Source: Candidatus Benthicola marisminoris (GTDB lineage Bacteria; Gemmatimonadota; Gemmatimonadetes; Palauibacterales; Palauibacteraceae). From it: a stretch of 50,994 nt of DNA. Location: the NCBI GenBank assembly GCA_023554335.1, contig JAMJQR010000113.1, positions 1-50,994 on the forward strand, read 5' to 3'. Shown one piece after another: positions 35,350-42,645 of the stretch (position 1 is its first letter; every line of letters starts with the position of its first letter). The notes beneath the pieces were generated by a model, which had not been told where the DNA came from, ran no database searches, and worked only from the letters and a program-made list of their open reading frames with translations. The position numbers and the translations under genes are program-made.

Positions 35350-36376
35350 AGGAGGCCAGCACGTCGGCCAGCGCCTGCACGGCAAGATCGATAGCCCGGT
35401 CGCCGACGCCGAGGTGAGTGACCGCGCGCAACCGTCCGGGTCCGGCGCCCAGGACCAATACGCCCAGCTCTTCCAGCTTCCCGGCGACCAGGGTCTCATC
35501 GAGATCTTCGCGCTCGAGGTCGACCATCACGATGTTCGTCTGCGGCTCGTCGGCCTTCACGCCGTCGATCGCTGCCCAGCCGGACGCCAGGCGGCGGGCC
35601 CGAGCGTGATCCTCCGGCAGTCGGTCCAGATTGTGGTCCAGCGCCCACAGTCCGGCGGCTGCCAGGATGCCCACCTGGCGCATCCCTCCGCCCAGTCGCT
35701 TGCGAACGGACCATGCGGCCTCGATGAGGTCGGCCGGACCGGCGAGCAGGGAGCCCACGGGACAGCCCAGTCCCTTGGAAATGCACACGGTCACGGTATC
35801 GGCACACGACGACAGATCCGCCAGTGTCTCTCCCGACGCCGCGGCCGCATTCCACAGGCGTGCTCCGTCGAGATGAACCGGAAGGGATCGGCGGTCCGCC
35901 AGCTCCCGGATCGCGCGCATGGCCTCGAGAGGAACGACCGCTCCACCGTGCAGGTTGTGCGTATTCTCGATGCACAGGAGTGACGTGACGGGATGGTGAC
36001 GGTCTCCGGGGCGAATCGCTGTCACGACGTCCCGCGCCGCCAGCGAACCCCGGTCCGACGAGACCGGGTGAAGCTGGACCCCGGCGAGCCAGGCGGCGTC
36101 GGCGAATTCATAGTGAAAGACATGGGACTCAGCCTCACACACCGCCTCGGTGCCCGGACGCGTGTGCAGGACGATGGCCGCCTGATTCGCCTGGGTGCCG
36201 GAGGGAAAGAAGAGAGCGTCCTCCTTGCCCAGCAGGTTGGCGACGCGCCGCTCCAGGCGGGCGGCCGTGGGATCCTTCCCGAGCACGTCGTCCCCGACTT
36301 CGGCCTCGGCCATGGCCCGACGCATTCCCTGCGATGGTTGCGTGACCGTGTCCGACCGCAGGTCTACTTCATTCAT
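35348..36376 (-). CDS. ltaE: Low-specificity L-threonine aldolase
   Basis: A PLP enzyme of 342 residues that splits threonine or allo-threonine into glycine and acetaldehyde. Motifs match the family: DLRSDTVTQPSQGMRRAMAEAEVGDDVLGKDPT at the N-terminus (short blocks quoted in line with threonine aldolases), FFPSGTQANQAAI, ENTHNLHGGAVV, PVHLDGARLWNAA, and VCISKGLGCPVGSLLAG with the PLP lysine. It is the last gene of the dtd-maf-glpK-TIGR00725-zinc ribbon run, 9 bp after the zinc ribbon gene. Confidence 0.94.
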   Translation of the reverse strand: MNEVDLRSDTVTQPSQGMRRAMAEAEVGDDVLGKDPTAARLERRVANLLGKEDALFFPSGTQANQAAIVLHTRPGTEAVCEAESHVFHYEFADAAWLAGVQLHPVSSDRGSLAARDVVTAIRPGDRHHPVTSLLCIENTHNLHGGAVVPLEAMRAIRELADRRSLPVHLDGARLWNAAAASGETLADLSSCADTVTVCISKGLGCPVGSLLAGPADLIEAAWSVRKRLGGGMRQVGILAAAGLWALDHNLDRLPEDHARARRLASGWAAIDGVKADEPQTNIVMVDLEREDLDETLVAGKLEELGVLVLGAGPGRLRAVTHLGVGDRAIDLAVQALADVLAS

Positions 36377-36385
36377 CGCCCGGCC

Positions 36386-36730
36386 TCAGCTGAGGGCCCC
36401 ACCGCAAGCCGAGCAGAACTTGGCACCCTCCTTCACCGTGGAGCCGCAGGAGGGGCAACTAGCGGAATCCAGGCTCTCGCCAAGCTCATCGCGGGCGGCC
36501 AGCGCGTGTCGGGCGTAGCGCGCGCGAAGGGTGGCGTAGTCTCCCTCCGAGACCTTACCGGTCTGATACTCGAACTCCAATTCCCGCAGGTTGGCCAGCG
36601 CCTCCTCCTTGCGGTCCTCCGCCGAGCCGCCGCCCTTTCCTTCCCTCCAGCGCCCTTCGATCAGCGGAGCGAATATGACCGCCGCGACAAGTACCGCCAT
36701 GATGGAACCGAATATGTAGACCGCGTACAC
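36386..36730 (-). CDS. Small membrane-anchored zinc ribbon protein
   Basis: A 114-residue protein. Residues about 4-25 are a transmembrane helix (VYIFGSIMAVLVAAVIFAPLI). A charged helical region follows, with RKEEALANLRELEFEYQTGK and VSEGDYATLRARYARHAL; this resembles the N-terminal helical module seen in CcmI-like and other zinc-ribbon membrane proteins. It ends in a zinc ribbon, CPSCGSTVKEGAKFCSACG. It may be a cofactor or assembly factor. In cytochrome-maturation clusters similar proteins occur near ccm genes, but none are in this window. Function is unknown. Confidence 0.8.
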   Translation of the reverse strand: MYAVYIFGSIMAVLVAAVIFAPLIEGRWREGKGGGSAEDRKEEALANLRELEFEYQTGKVSEGDYATLRARYARHALAARDELGESLDSASCPSCGSTVKEGAKFCSACGGALS

Positions 36731-36757
36731 CGTACCTCCGTTGGTCGAAACGTCCCG

Positions 36758-37291
36758 CTACCGGCTCTCGTGCGCCGGCCGACCCGCCGCACGCCGCTCG
36801 GTGGCGAGCTCCAGGGCCCTGGCGACAGCCGCCGCCGGGTCATCGAAGCGCTCGATCTCGAATCGATCTCCCAACCGGTCACGCACACCGACCAGCGGAC
36901 GGCCGATCTTCATGCAGTGAGCCGCTTCGTTGAGAGTTCCCCAGCCTCCCGCCACTGCAATCACTGCTTCCGCCGCTCGAACCACGAGGAAATTGCGGGC
37001 CTCCCCCAGTCCTGTCGGCAGCGGTATCGTGACACCACCGGCTGCTCTCTCGGGATCGTCACCGGGAAGGATGCCCAGGACCTGGCCGCCCTCCGCCGAT
37101 GCTCCTTCGGCCGCCGCCGCCATCACCCCCCCACCGCCGCCACACACGAGCAGTGCCTCCGCGCGTCCCAGAGCCCGACCCACGGCATGGGCAACGGCCG
37201 AGGTCTCGACGTCCGCCACCGCCGATCCGATCACGGCGATGCGCAGCGGCCGATGCGCCGGGCCTGCTTCGCCTGATACCGCCCAGGTCAT
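36758..37291 (-). CDS. TIGR00725/LOG-like Rossmann-fold protein
   Basis: A 177-residue Rossmann-type protein related to the LOG/YpsA-DprA nucleotide-binding group: RIAVIGSAVADVE, LLVCGGGGGVMAAAAEGA, GILPGDD, then IAVAGGWGTLNEAAHCMKIGRPLVG. The GGxGT motif matches TIGR00725 proteins. The PGGxGTxxE motif of cytokinin-activating LOG enzymes is only partly kept (AGGWGTLNE), so I do not call it a phosphoribohydrolase. I start at ATG 37291, which shares one base with the glpK stop (TGATG), rather than the longer track start. Function is unknown. Confidence 0.8.
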   Translation of the reverse strand: MTWAVSGEAGPAHRPLRIAVIGSAVADVETSAVAHAVGRALGRAEALLVCGGGGGVMAAAAEGASAEGGQVLGILPGDDPERAAGGVTIPLPTGLGEARNFLVVRAAEAVIAVAGGWGTLNEAAHCMKIGRPLVGVRDRLGDRFEIERFDDPAAAVARALELATERRAAGRPAHESR

Positions 37292-38814
37292 CAAGCCTCC
37301 TCGAGATCCCCGATGCGAGCCCAGTGGATAGCGGTCTCGACGGCTCGGCGCCACCCCTGGACGCCGTCGTTGACCGAATCCGACTTGTCCGTGGCCGGCT
37401 CGAAGACCGCTTCCTCACCACGGGCCGCGAGGAACTCCTCCGGCTCGCTCCAGACGCTTGTGTGCAATCCCGCCAGCCCGGCAGCCCCGAGGGCGGTCAG
37501 CTCTGTGGCCGCCGGCCTGCGCACCGGAACGCCGAGAACGTCGGCCTGGAACTGCATCAACCAGTCGTTCCTGGCCGCCCCGCCATCGGCTCGTAGAGAC
37601 CGGAGCCGGGCGTCCGTTTCGCGGGTCATGGCCGACAGCACGTCTCCCGTGGAGTATGCCATTGCTTCCACCGCCGCGCGCACCAGGTGCTCCCGGCCGG
37701 TGCCACGAGACAGGCCGACGATGGTCCCCCTCACGTCGGGCTCCCACCAGGGAGTCCCGAGTCCGGTCAGCGCCGGAACGAAGTACACTCCGCCGCTGGA
37801 CTCCACGGAACGGGCCATGGCCTCGGATTCGGCAGCGTCTTCCAACAGGCCCAGACCGTCTCGAAGCCACTGGATCGCAGCTCCGGCCACCAGCACGGCA
37901 CCCTCGTACGCGAAGGCGCGGCCGCCGCGCCGGTCGCAAGCGGCAGTGGTCAGCACGCCAGGCACGTCCGCGCCACGCGTCTTTCCTGCGTTGAGGAGAA
38001 GGAATGCACCGGTTCCATAGGTGTTCTTCGCCTCGCCCTCGTCCCAGCAACCCTGCCCGTACAAAGCCGCCTGCTGGTCCCCGGCCACCCCCGCGATCGG
38101 AACTTCCGCCCCGATCAGGTCCGAGCGCGTGCGGCCGAAGTCCCCGGCGGAGGGCCGGATCTCGGGCAGCATCGCCCGCGGAACGCCGAACAGTTCGCAC
38201 AACCAGGGATCCCAATCGCCGTCGTCCAGGGAGTACAGCATGGTCCGCGAGGCATTCGTGTGGTCGGTGGCGTGTACTTCGCCGCCGGTCAGCCGGAAGA
38301 CCACCCAGCTGTCGATCGTGCCGAAGGCTATCTCGCCGGCTCTCGCTCGATCCCGCCAGTCCGGATGCCGATCCAGGAGCCACTCCAGCTTGGTTGCTGA
38401 GAAGTACGGGTCGAGGACGAGCCCGGTTCGACGGCGAATCTCTTCCTCGTGTCCGAGCCTCTTGAGTTCAGCGCACCTCTCGGACGTGCGTCGGTCCTGC
38501 CAGACGATCGCCGGCGCCAGGGCCCGGCCCGTGGACCGGTCCCACACCACGGTCGTCTCTCTCTGATTGGTGATCCCCACCGCGGCGAGTCGCTCGAATG
38601 GGCGCCCGGCGGCCTGAAGACACTCCTCCACCGTTCCCAGAACGGACGTCCAGATCTCCTCCGGATCGTGCTCGACCTGGCCGGGCCGGGGAAAGAACTG
38701 TCGGAACTCCCGGTAGGCCGACCCGAGCAGGGTGCCGGTCCGGTCCATGACGAAGGCGCGGGTGCCGGTCGTGCCCTGATCGATGGCCAGCACCAGGTCG
38801 CGCCGGCCGCTCAT
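37291..38814 (-). CDS. glpK: Glycerol kinase
   Basis: FGGY kinase of 507 residues that makes glycerol 3-phosphate. Seen: VLAIDQGTTGTRAFVMDRTG, GQVEHDPEEIW, ITNQRETTVVWDRSTGRALAPAIVWQDRRT, GVAGDQQAALYGQGCW, NTYGTGAFLLLNAG and the second FGGY signature region SLRADGGAARNDWLMQFQADVLG. Key residues appear intact. No glpF, glpD or regulator is nearby; the gene lies after maf, so its substrate may come from lipid turnover rather than uptake. That is inference. Confidence 0.96.
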   Translation of the reverse strand: MSGRRDLVLAIDQGTTGTRAFVMDRTGTLLGSAYREFRQFFPRPGQVEHDPEEIWTSVLGTVEECLQAAGRPFERLAAVGITNQRETTVVWDRSTGRALAPAIVWQDRRTSERCAELKRLGHEEEIRRRTGLVLDPYFSATKLEWLLDRHPDWRDRARAGEIAFGTIDSWVVFRLTGGEVHATDHTNASRTMLYSLDDGDWDPWLCELFGVPRAMLPEIRPSAGDFGRTRSDLIGAEVPIAGVAGDQQAALYGQGCWDEGEAKNTYGTGAFLLLNAGKTRGADVPGVLTTAACDRRGGRAFAYEGAVLVAGAAIQWLRDGLGLLEDAAESEAMARSVESSGGVYFVPALTGLGTPWWEPDVRGTIVGLSRGTGREHLVRAAVEAMAYSTGDVLSAMTRETDARLRSLRADGGAARNDWLMQFQADVLGVPVRRPAATELTALGAAGLAGLHTSVWSEPEEFLAARGEEAVFEPATDKSDSVNDGVQGWRRAVETAIHWARIGDLEEA

Positions 38815-38842
38815 GAGTATGGGCCTGAGTTCGTGATCGGGA

Positions 38843-39427
38843 TCACACGGCCTCCAGATTTCCGAATGCGTATCGCAGGTCGAATCGAGCCAATAGGGAA
38901 ACGAGGAGCTGGACCGGAAGTCCCATCACGTTGAAGTACTCGCCTTCGATCCGCTCCACGAGGGCTGCGCCGAGACCCTGTATCCCGTAAGCCCCCGCCT
39001 TGTCCATAGGTTCGCCGCTGGCAACGTATTCCGCGCATTCGGCCTCAACAAGCGATCGGAACCAGACGCGCGTGACGGCAACATCAGACTCGAGGCGCCG
39101 GGCCGAGCGCAGCGCGATCCCCGTGTGAACGTCGTGTGCGCGGCCCTGGAGCCGCATGAGCATCTTGATCGCATCAGCCTGATCCACCGGTTTCCCGAGG
39201 ATCCCATCCTCGAGCACGACCAGCGTGTCGGCCGCCAGTATCAGCTCGCCGGCGTCGAGCCGGGTCGCCTCGGCCTTTTCCCGGGCCAGGCGGCGCGCCT
39301 CGTGGTCCGCCGGAGCTCCGGGGTGCAGGGTCTCCTCCAGGTCGGGGGGTCGCACTTCATGCTCGAGGCCCAGGAGATCCAGGATCTCACGGCGTCTCGG
39401 CGATCCCGAGGCGAGTACGAGCTTCAA
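38843..39427 (-). CDS. maf: Maf-family nucleoside triphosphate pyrophosphatase (dTTP/UTP type)
   Basis: Maf proteins hydrolyse non-canonical or modified nucleotides; the YhdE type prefers dTTP and UTP. The 194-residue product has ASGSPRRREILDLLG, ILAADTLVVLEDGILGKP and the subtype motif KAGAYGIQGLGA. I start at TTG 39425-39427, which overlaps the dtd stop as TTGA; the longer track ORF (39919) lies on dtd in another frame. glpK follows after 28 bp. Confidence 0.94.
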   Translation of the reverse strand: MKLVLASGSPRRREILDLLGLEHEVRPPDLEETLHPGAPADHEARRLAREKAEATRLDAGELILAADTLVVLEDGILGKPVDQADAIKMLMRLQGRAHDVHTGIALRSARRLESDVAVTRVWFRSLVEAECAEYVASGEPMDKAGAYGIQGLGAALVERIEGEYFNVMGLPVQLLVSLLARFDLRYAFGNLEAV

Positions 39428-39861
39428 CGCTCGACCACCAGCGTGACCGGTCCCTCGTTGACAAGCTCCACGCTCATTCTGGCTCCGAACTCGCCCGTTG
39501 CCACGGGCACGACTCCCGACCGGCACACATCCACGAACTCGTCGTACAGCGCCTCGGCCTCCCCGGGCGGTGCCGCGTCCACGAAAGACGGCCGCCGGCC
39601 ACGTGAAACGTCGCCATACAGCGTGAACTGCGAGACGATCAGCATCTCCCCGCCCGCTTCTCTCACGTCCAGGTTCATCTTCCCGTCCGAATCGGGGAAG
39701 ATCCGAAGTCCCCAGAGCTTCCGCGCCATCCAGTCCAGGGTCTCCCGATCGTCCCCCGCCGCGAAGCCGGCGAGCACCAGCAGGCCCGCCCCGATCTCCC
39801 CGACGGTTCGCCCTTTCACGGACACCGCCGCTCTCGAGACTCGCTGGACCACCACTCTCAT
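39424..39861 (-). CDS. dtd: D-aminoacyl-tRNA deacylase
   Basis: DTD removes D-amino acids (and Gly mischarged on tRNA-Ala) from tRNA. The start is the ATG at 39859-39861 (MRVVVQRVSRAAVSV), preceded by AGGAG; the track's extra 14 residues have no match. Other motifs: SQFTLYGDVSRGRRPSF and the C-terminal Gly-cisPro segment NEGPVTLVVER. Length 145 is normal. It is the first gene after the 744-bp intergenic region. Confidence 0.95.
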   Translation of the reverse strand: MRVVVQRVSRAAVSVKGRTVGEIGAGLLVLAGFAAGDDRETLDWMARKLWGLRIFPDSDGKMNLDVREAGGEMLIVSQFTLYGDVSRGRRPSFVDAAPPGEAEALYDEFVDVCRSGVVPVATGEFGARMSVELVNEGPVTLVVER

Positions 39862-39991
39862 ACCGGTCGCACTCCTGTAACGAGGTAACGCCCGTCTTGG
39901 CACGCTTGAAAGTAATCACCGGCCCGTTGATAACTCTACCTTACCTCGCGATACCGCAATTCACAGCGCCTCGCGCCCACCCAAAACACAT

Positions 39992-40022
39992 TTTTCCACA
40001 TCTTTTCCACGACCCTTCCACA
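39992..40022 (+). other. Three DnaA-box-like 9-mers at 11-bp spacing
   Basis: TTTTCCACA (39992-40000), TTTTCCACG (40003-40011) and CCTTCCACA (40014-40022) are spaced exactly 11 bp apart, and TTATCAACG occurs near 39926-39934 on the minus strand. The consensus box is TTATCCACA. They lie beside the AT-rich run ATCATTTTTTTAAAAA. This may be an origin-like element or a DnaA-regulated promoter for dtd. Confidence 0.4.
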
Positions 40023-40205
40023 ATCATTTTTTTAAAAACCCTTCTTCAGTTGCACCTACCGCCTGCGTCTATCTGACGGCCGGCCGCCGGGGCTCTTGGC
40101 CGGCGCTCTCGAGTGCGGGGTATGACGAGCGGCGGGATGAGCGGACGGGGTAAGCAGCATGCGGAACGGGATGACGAGTCGTCGGAGCTGCGGGTGCTGG
40201 ATGTA

Positions 40206-40244
40206 CTCAGCCCCTGGACGCTCCGAAGAGTCCCAGGGGCTGAG
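40206..40244. repeat. Perfect 12-bp inverted repeat
   Basis: CTCAGCCCCTGG and CCAGGGGCTGAG flank a 15-nt loop, about 90 bp past the end of the small ORF on the minus strand. There is no U-run, so it could be a terminator, an RNA structure or a protein-binding site. It would lie within the transcript made from the promoter at 40454-40481. Confidence 0.6.
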
Positions 40245-40332
40245 GAAGGATATATTTTCCGCACCGTAGCGTTCTTCTTGGTCGGTTGCGCTCCCCTTCC
40301 AAGAATCGACGAGCCTGGTACCGTTCGTCCGG

Positions 40333-40425
40333 TCAGCTGTGCGGGTTCTCTCGCTCACGGGGAGCTGAGTCATCCACGCCGAACAACTCGTCGTCGCTCT
40401 TGCGGTGCAGCGGCCTACCGGTCAC
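40333..40425 (-). CDS. Candidate 30-residue small protein or leader peptide
   Basis: A 30-codon ORF starting at GTG 40423-40425 (MTGRPLHRKSDDELFGVDDS at the N-terminus). It is preceded by a perfect GGAGGAGG at 7-nt spacing and, about 20 nt further, by a near-consensus promoter. The first 18 codons have GC-rich third positions like the real genes around it. The product is charged, with no membrane or Cys features. A 105-codon ORF (40056-40373) overlaps its end in another frame but has weaker third-position bias. I cannot name a family. It could be a leader peptide or a small protein. Confidence 0.45.
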   Translation of the reverse strand: MTGRPLHRKSDDELFGVDDSAPRERENPHS

Positions 40426-40453
40426 GCCGGTGCCTCCTCCGCGGCACGGAATA

Positions 40454-40481
40454 ATTATACAATAATTTTGTTTTCGGTCAA
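40454..40481 (-). promoter_or_regulatory. Near-consensus sigma70 promoter
   Basis: On the minus strand TTGACC (40476-40481), 16 bp, then TATAAT (40454-40459, perfect). An A-rich stretch lies between the boxes and an A-tract further upstream may act as an UP element. The predicted start near 40447 gives a transcript beginning with a GUGCC-loop-GGCAC hairpin whose loop contains the Shine-Dalgarno GGAGGA. It is the best promoter match I see in the window. Confidence 0.75.
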
Positions 40482-40605
40482 CCCCGACTATGCAGCGATC
40501 TGATCTTTTTTTAAAACTTGGGCAATTCCCGCGGACATCCCGCTCCTGATCGCACCGTGCGGATCCCGCATAGGAAAGGCCCATCCGATTGTCAGGGGTG
40601 CTCAC

Positions 40606-42573
40606 TCAATCGGCGAGGAATACGGAGCTTTCCACAGCCAGCCGATCGGCATCCAGGACTCTGCCCTGCTCAGCGAGGAGCCGCAGGGTGCGATTCAGGA
40701 GGGCGTCCGCAGGGAGAGTCGTGGCAAGGCCGGTGGTCGTCCCGACGACGATCAAGGATTCCCGGCAGCGGGAGACCGCTACGTTCAATAGGCGGGGAAA
40801 GTCGGGGTTTCGTCGCTCGTTCAGGAACCAGCTCCCGCCGGGAGGAGCGTCGACGGTGTCCAGAATCACGGCGGTCTTTTCTCTGCCCTGGAAGCGATGG
40901 ATGGTAGCGATCTCGAGGTCCGAGGGCGCGGCTCGCCCGAGTCGTGAGCGAACCTGGCTCCATATCCGGCGCGATTGCAGGCGGTACGGCGTGACAACTC
41001 CCACGTCGTGTACCCCACGGCGAGCGAGGATCTCGAGCAGCTGGATCAGTACCTCGACGTGCGCCGGATTGGCACGCGACCTCTCCGCTCGCTCGACGAT
41101 GGGATCGAGCCCGACGGTATCCACCAGGAGAAGCGGCCGCAGAACGGCCGGCCGGGACGCAACCTCGGGAGCGTCCACCAGGCGTCCGCCGTAGAAGATG
41201 TCGCTGACCAGCTGACGAATCTTGGGCGCCATGCGGTACTGCTCGCTCAACATGGAGCACAGACCGTCCCGTGGATCGGGCAGGTGGCGACCGCCGTCCG
41301 GGTCGATCGACCCGGATTGACGGAAGATGTCCCGGCTGAGCCAGCGCGCCGCGCCCGGTGCCGTGGACATGACCACTGACGGCAGCTGCCGGAAGTCCCC
41401 TACGGCCACGGCCCGCTCGGACGACAGGCAGGCGCCTGCGAAAAGGTACGGGAGAGGAACGGTGCTGGCTTCGTCGACCAGCAGGGAGCGGAACCGAAGC
41501 TTCCACAGGTCGTCGCGAAGCGTGAGACGGGCGAAGGTGGTCAGGACGACATCGGCCCGAGCCAGCACCCTGGCGCCCGCGCGCTGGAATTCGGCAGTCA
41601 GGTGCCCCGCCCGCACCAGGGCCCCGGCCGCTCCCGCCTCGCGGGCACGGGCGAGCACGGTGCCTATTCGCTGCCGGAGTCCCGGCGACCGAGCCCTTGG
41701 GTGCACGATTCCAAGCTCTGCTTCCATCTCGCGCAGGGCCCGGGTCAACTTTCCGGGATCCTTCTCCTCCAGGCGCTGGACCACCGACTCGACGGACAGG
41801 TCCGCGTCCCCGGAAGGGCTGAAGCCGGCGCCCACCCGGACGACGCGGCCATCTGCAGCAGCCTCCGGCCCCATGTGGTCCGCGACCCTGCGGGCTGCCT
41901 CATCGACCGCGACGTTGGTGGTGGCCAGCACGAGCACCCGACCTTCTACCGCCAGCGCGGCCGCTGCCGCCCCGAGCAACCGGGTCTTCCCGGTGCCAGG
42001 CGGCCCCCAGACCAACTGTGTCCGGCTTCCGAGGACCCGCTCCAGGGCCTCCGCCTGACCACGATTGAGCCCCTCCCCGTGCGGTGCCACGGCGGGCCGC
42101 CGGCCGGTCTGAGGAAACTCCAGACCGAACAGGCCCAGAGCCGTATTCGTGTGGTATGCAGAGGGCTCGCCTGCCACGTGGCCAAGGCGGGCGTCGAGGG
42201 CTGAAAGGAGCCAGGTCGGGTCGAACGTGAGCTCTGCCGGACCGGCGAGTCGTCCCAGCCACTCGGTCATGTTGATTCGAATGCCGCGGCTGGCGGGGTC
42301 CCAGCGCGTGACGAATCCGAGGGCGTCCGCGTCCCGGGCCGCAACTCGAACTGCGTCATCAGGCCGGATCACATACCTTCCCGGCGGGAGAGTCCAGTCG
42401 TAAGCGAACCCGACCAGGTCCACGTCGACCTCGTGGCCGCCGGTTGCCTGGACAGGTTGCCCGATGCCCCGCCGACCCAGGTCGTCCTGGATCGCGAGGA
42501 TCTCCTCATCGAGAGCCTGCTCGAAGCACTCCAGGAGATCCGCTAGCGCCGTCGGCTCGGAAGTCGTGTTCAT
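40606..42573 (-). CDS. Superfamily 1 DNA/RNA helicase (Upf1-like)
   Basis: A 655-residue SF1B helicase. Motifs: Q region LNRGQAEALERVL, I VWGPPGTGKTRLL, Ia VLATTNVAVDEAAR, II SLLVDEASTVPLP, III AVGDFRQLPSV, IV region MLSEQYRMAPKI, V IATIHRFQGREKTAVI, VI LLNVAVSRCRESLIVVG. All catalytic residues are visible. The first ~165 residues are a family-specific domain with no motif I know. Such proteins unwind DNA or RNA; the biological role here is open. It is divergent from the PLP decarboxylase and reads into the 744-bp gap. Confidence 0.9.
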   Translation of the reverse strand: MNTTSEPTALADLLECFEQALDEEILAIQDDLGRRGIGQPVQATGGHEVDVDLVGFAYDWTLPPGRYVIRPDDAVRVAARDADALGFVTRWDPASRGIRINMTEWLGRLAGPAELTFDPTWLLSALDARLGHVAGEPSAYHTNTALGLFGLEFPQTGRRPAVAPHGEGLNRGQAEALERVLGSRTQLVWGPPGTGKTRLLGAAAAALAVEGRVLVLATTNVAVDEAARRVADHMGPEAAADGRVVRVGAGFSPSGDADLSVESVVQRLEEKDPGKLTRALREMEAELGIVHPRARSPGLRQRIGTVLARAREAGAAGALVRAGHLTAEFQRAGARVLARADVVLTTFARLTLRDDLWKLRFRSLLVDEASTVPLPYLFAGACLSSERAVAVGDFRQLPSVVMSTAPGAARWLSRDIFRQSGSIDPDGGRHLPDPRDGLCSMLSEQYRMAPKIRQLVSDIFYGGRLVDAPEVASRPAVLRPLLLVDTVGLDPIVERAERSRANPAHVEVLIQLLEILARRGVHDVGVVTPYRLQSRRIWSQVRSRLGRAAPSDLEIATIHRFQGREKTAVILDTVDAPPGGSWFLNERRNPDFPRLLNVAVSRCRESLIVVGTTTGLATTLPADALLNRTLRLLAEQGRVLDADRLAVESSVFLAD

Positions 42574-42645
42574 GAGCGTCTCAAGGTAGGGGGCGGGGCG
42601 GCGGTTGCCACGGGCATGGGGCGAAGATCACTCGATGGAGGACGC

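Larger units (their letters stand above)
39862..40605. other. Intergenic region, 744 bp, with AT-rich patches and hairpins
   Basis: No long gene is convincing here. Going left to right: the dtd leader; three DnaA-box-like 9-mers and an A/T run (39992-40039); a 12-bp inverted repeat (40206-40244); a 30-codon minus ORF with strong SD; a near-consensus minus-strand promoter (40454-40481); a second A/T run TTTTTTTAAAAC near 40505-40516; and a 7-bp stem (CCGATTG / CAATCGG, 40585-40613) over the helicase stop. The two A/T runs are near copies, ATCATTTTTTTAAAAAC and ATCTTTTTTTAAAAC. Confidence 0.7.

Noticed and set aside
40056-40373. 105-residue minus ORF in the 744-bp gap
   Set aside because: Weaker third-position GC (about two thirds in the part I counted), no family match, and it runs through the inverted repeat; kept only as a possible overlap partner of the 30-codon ORF.
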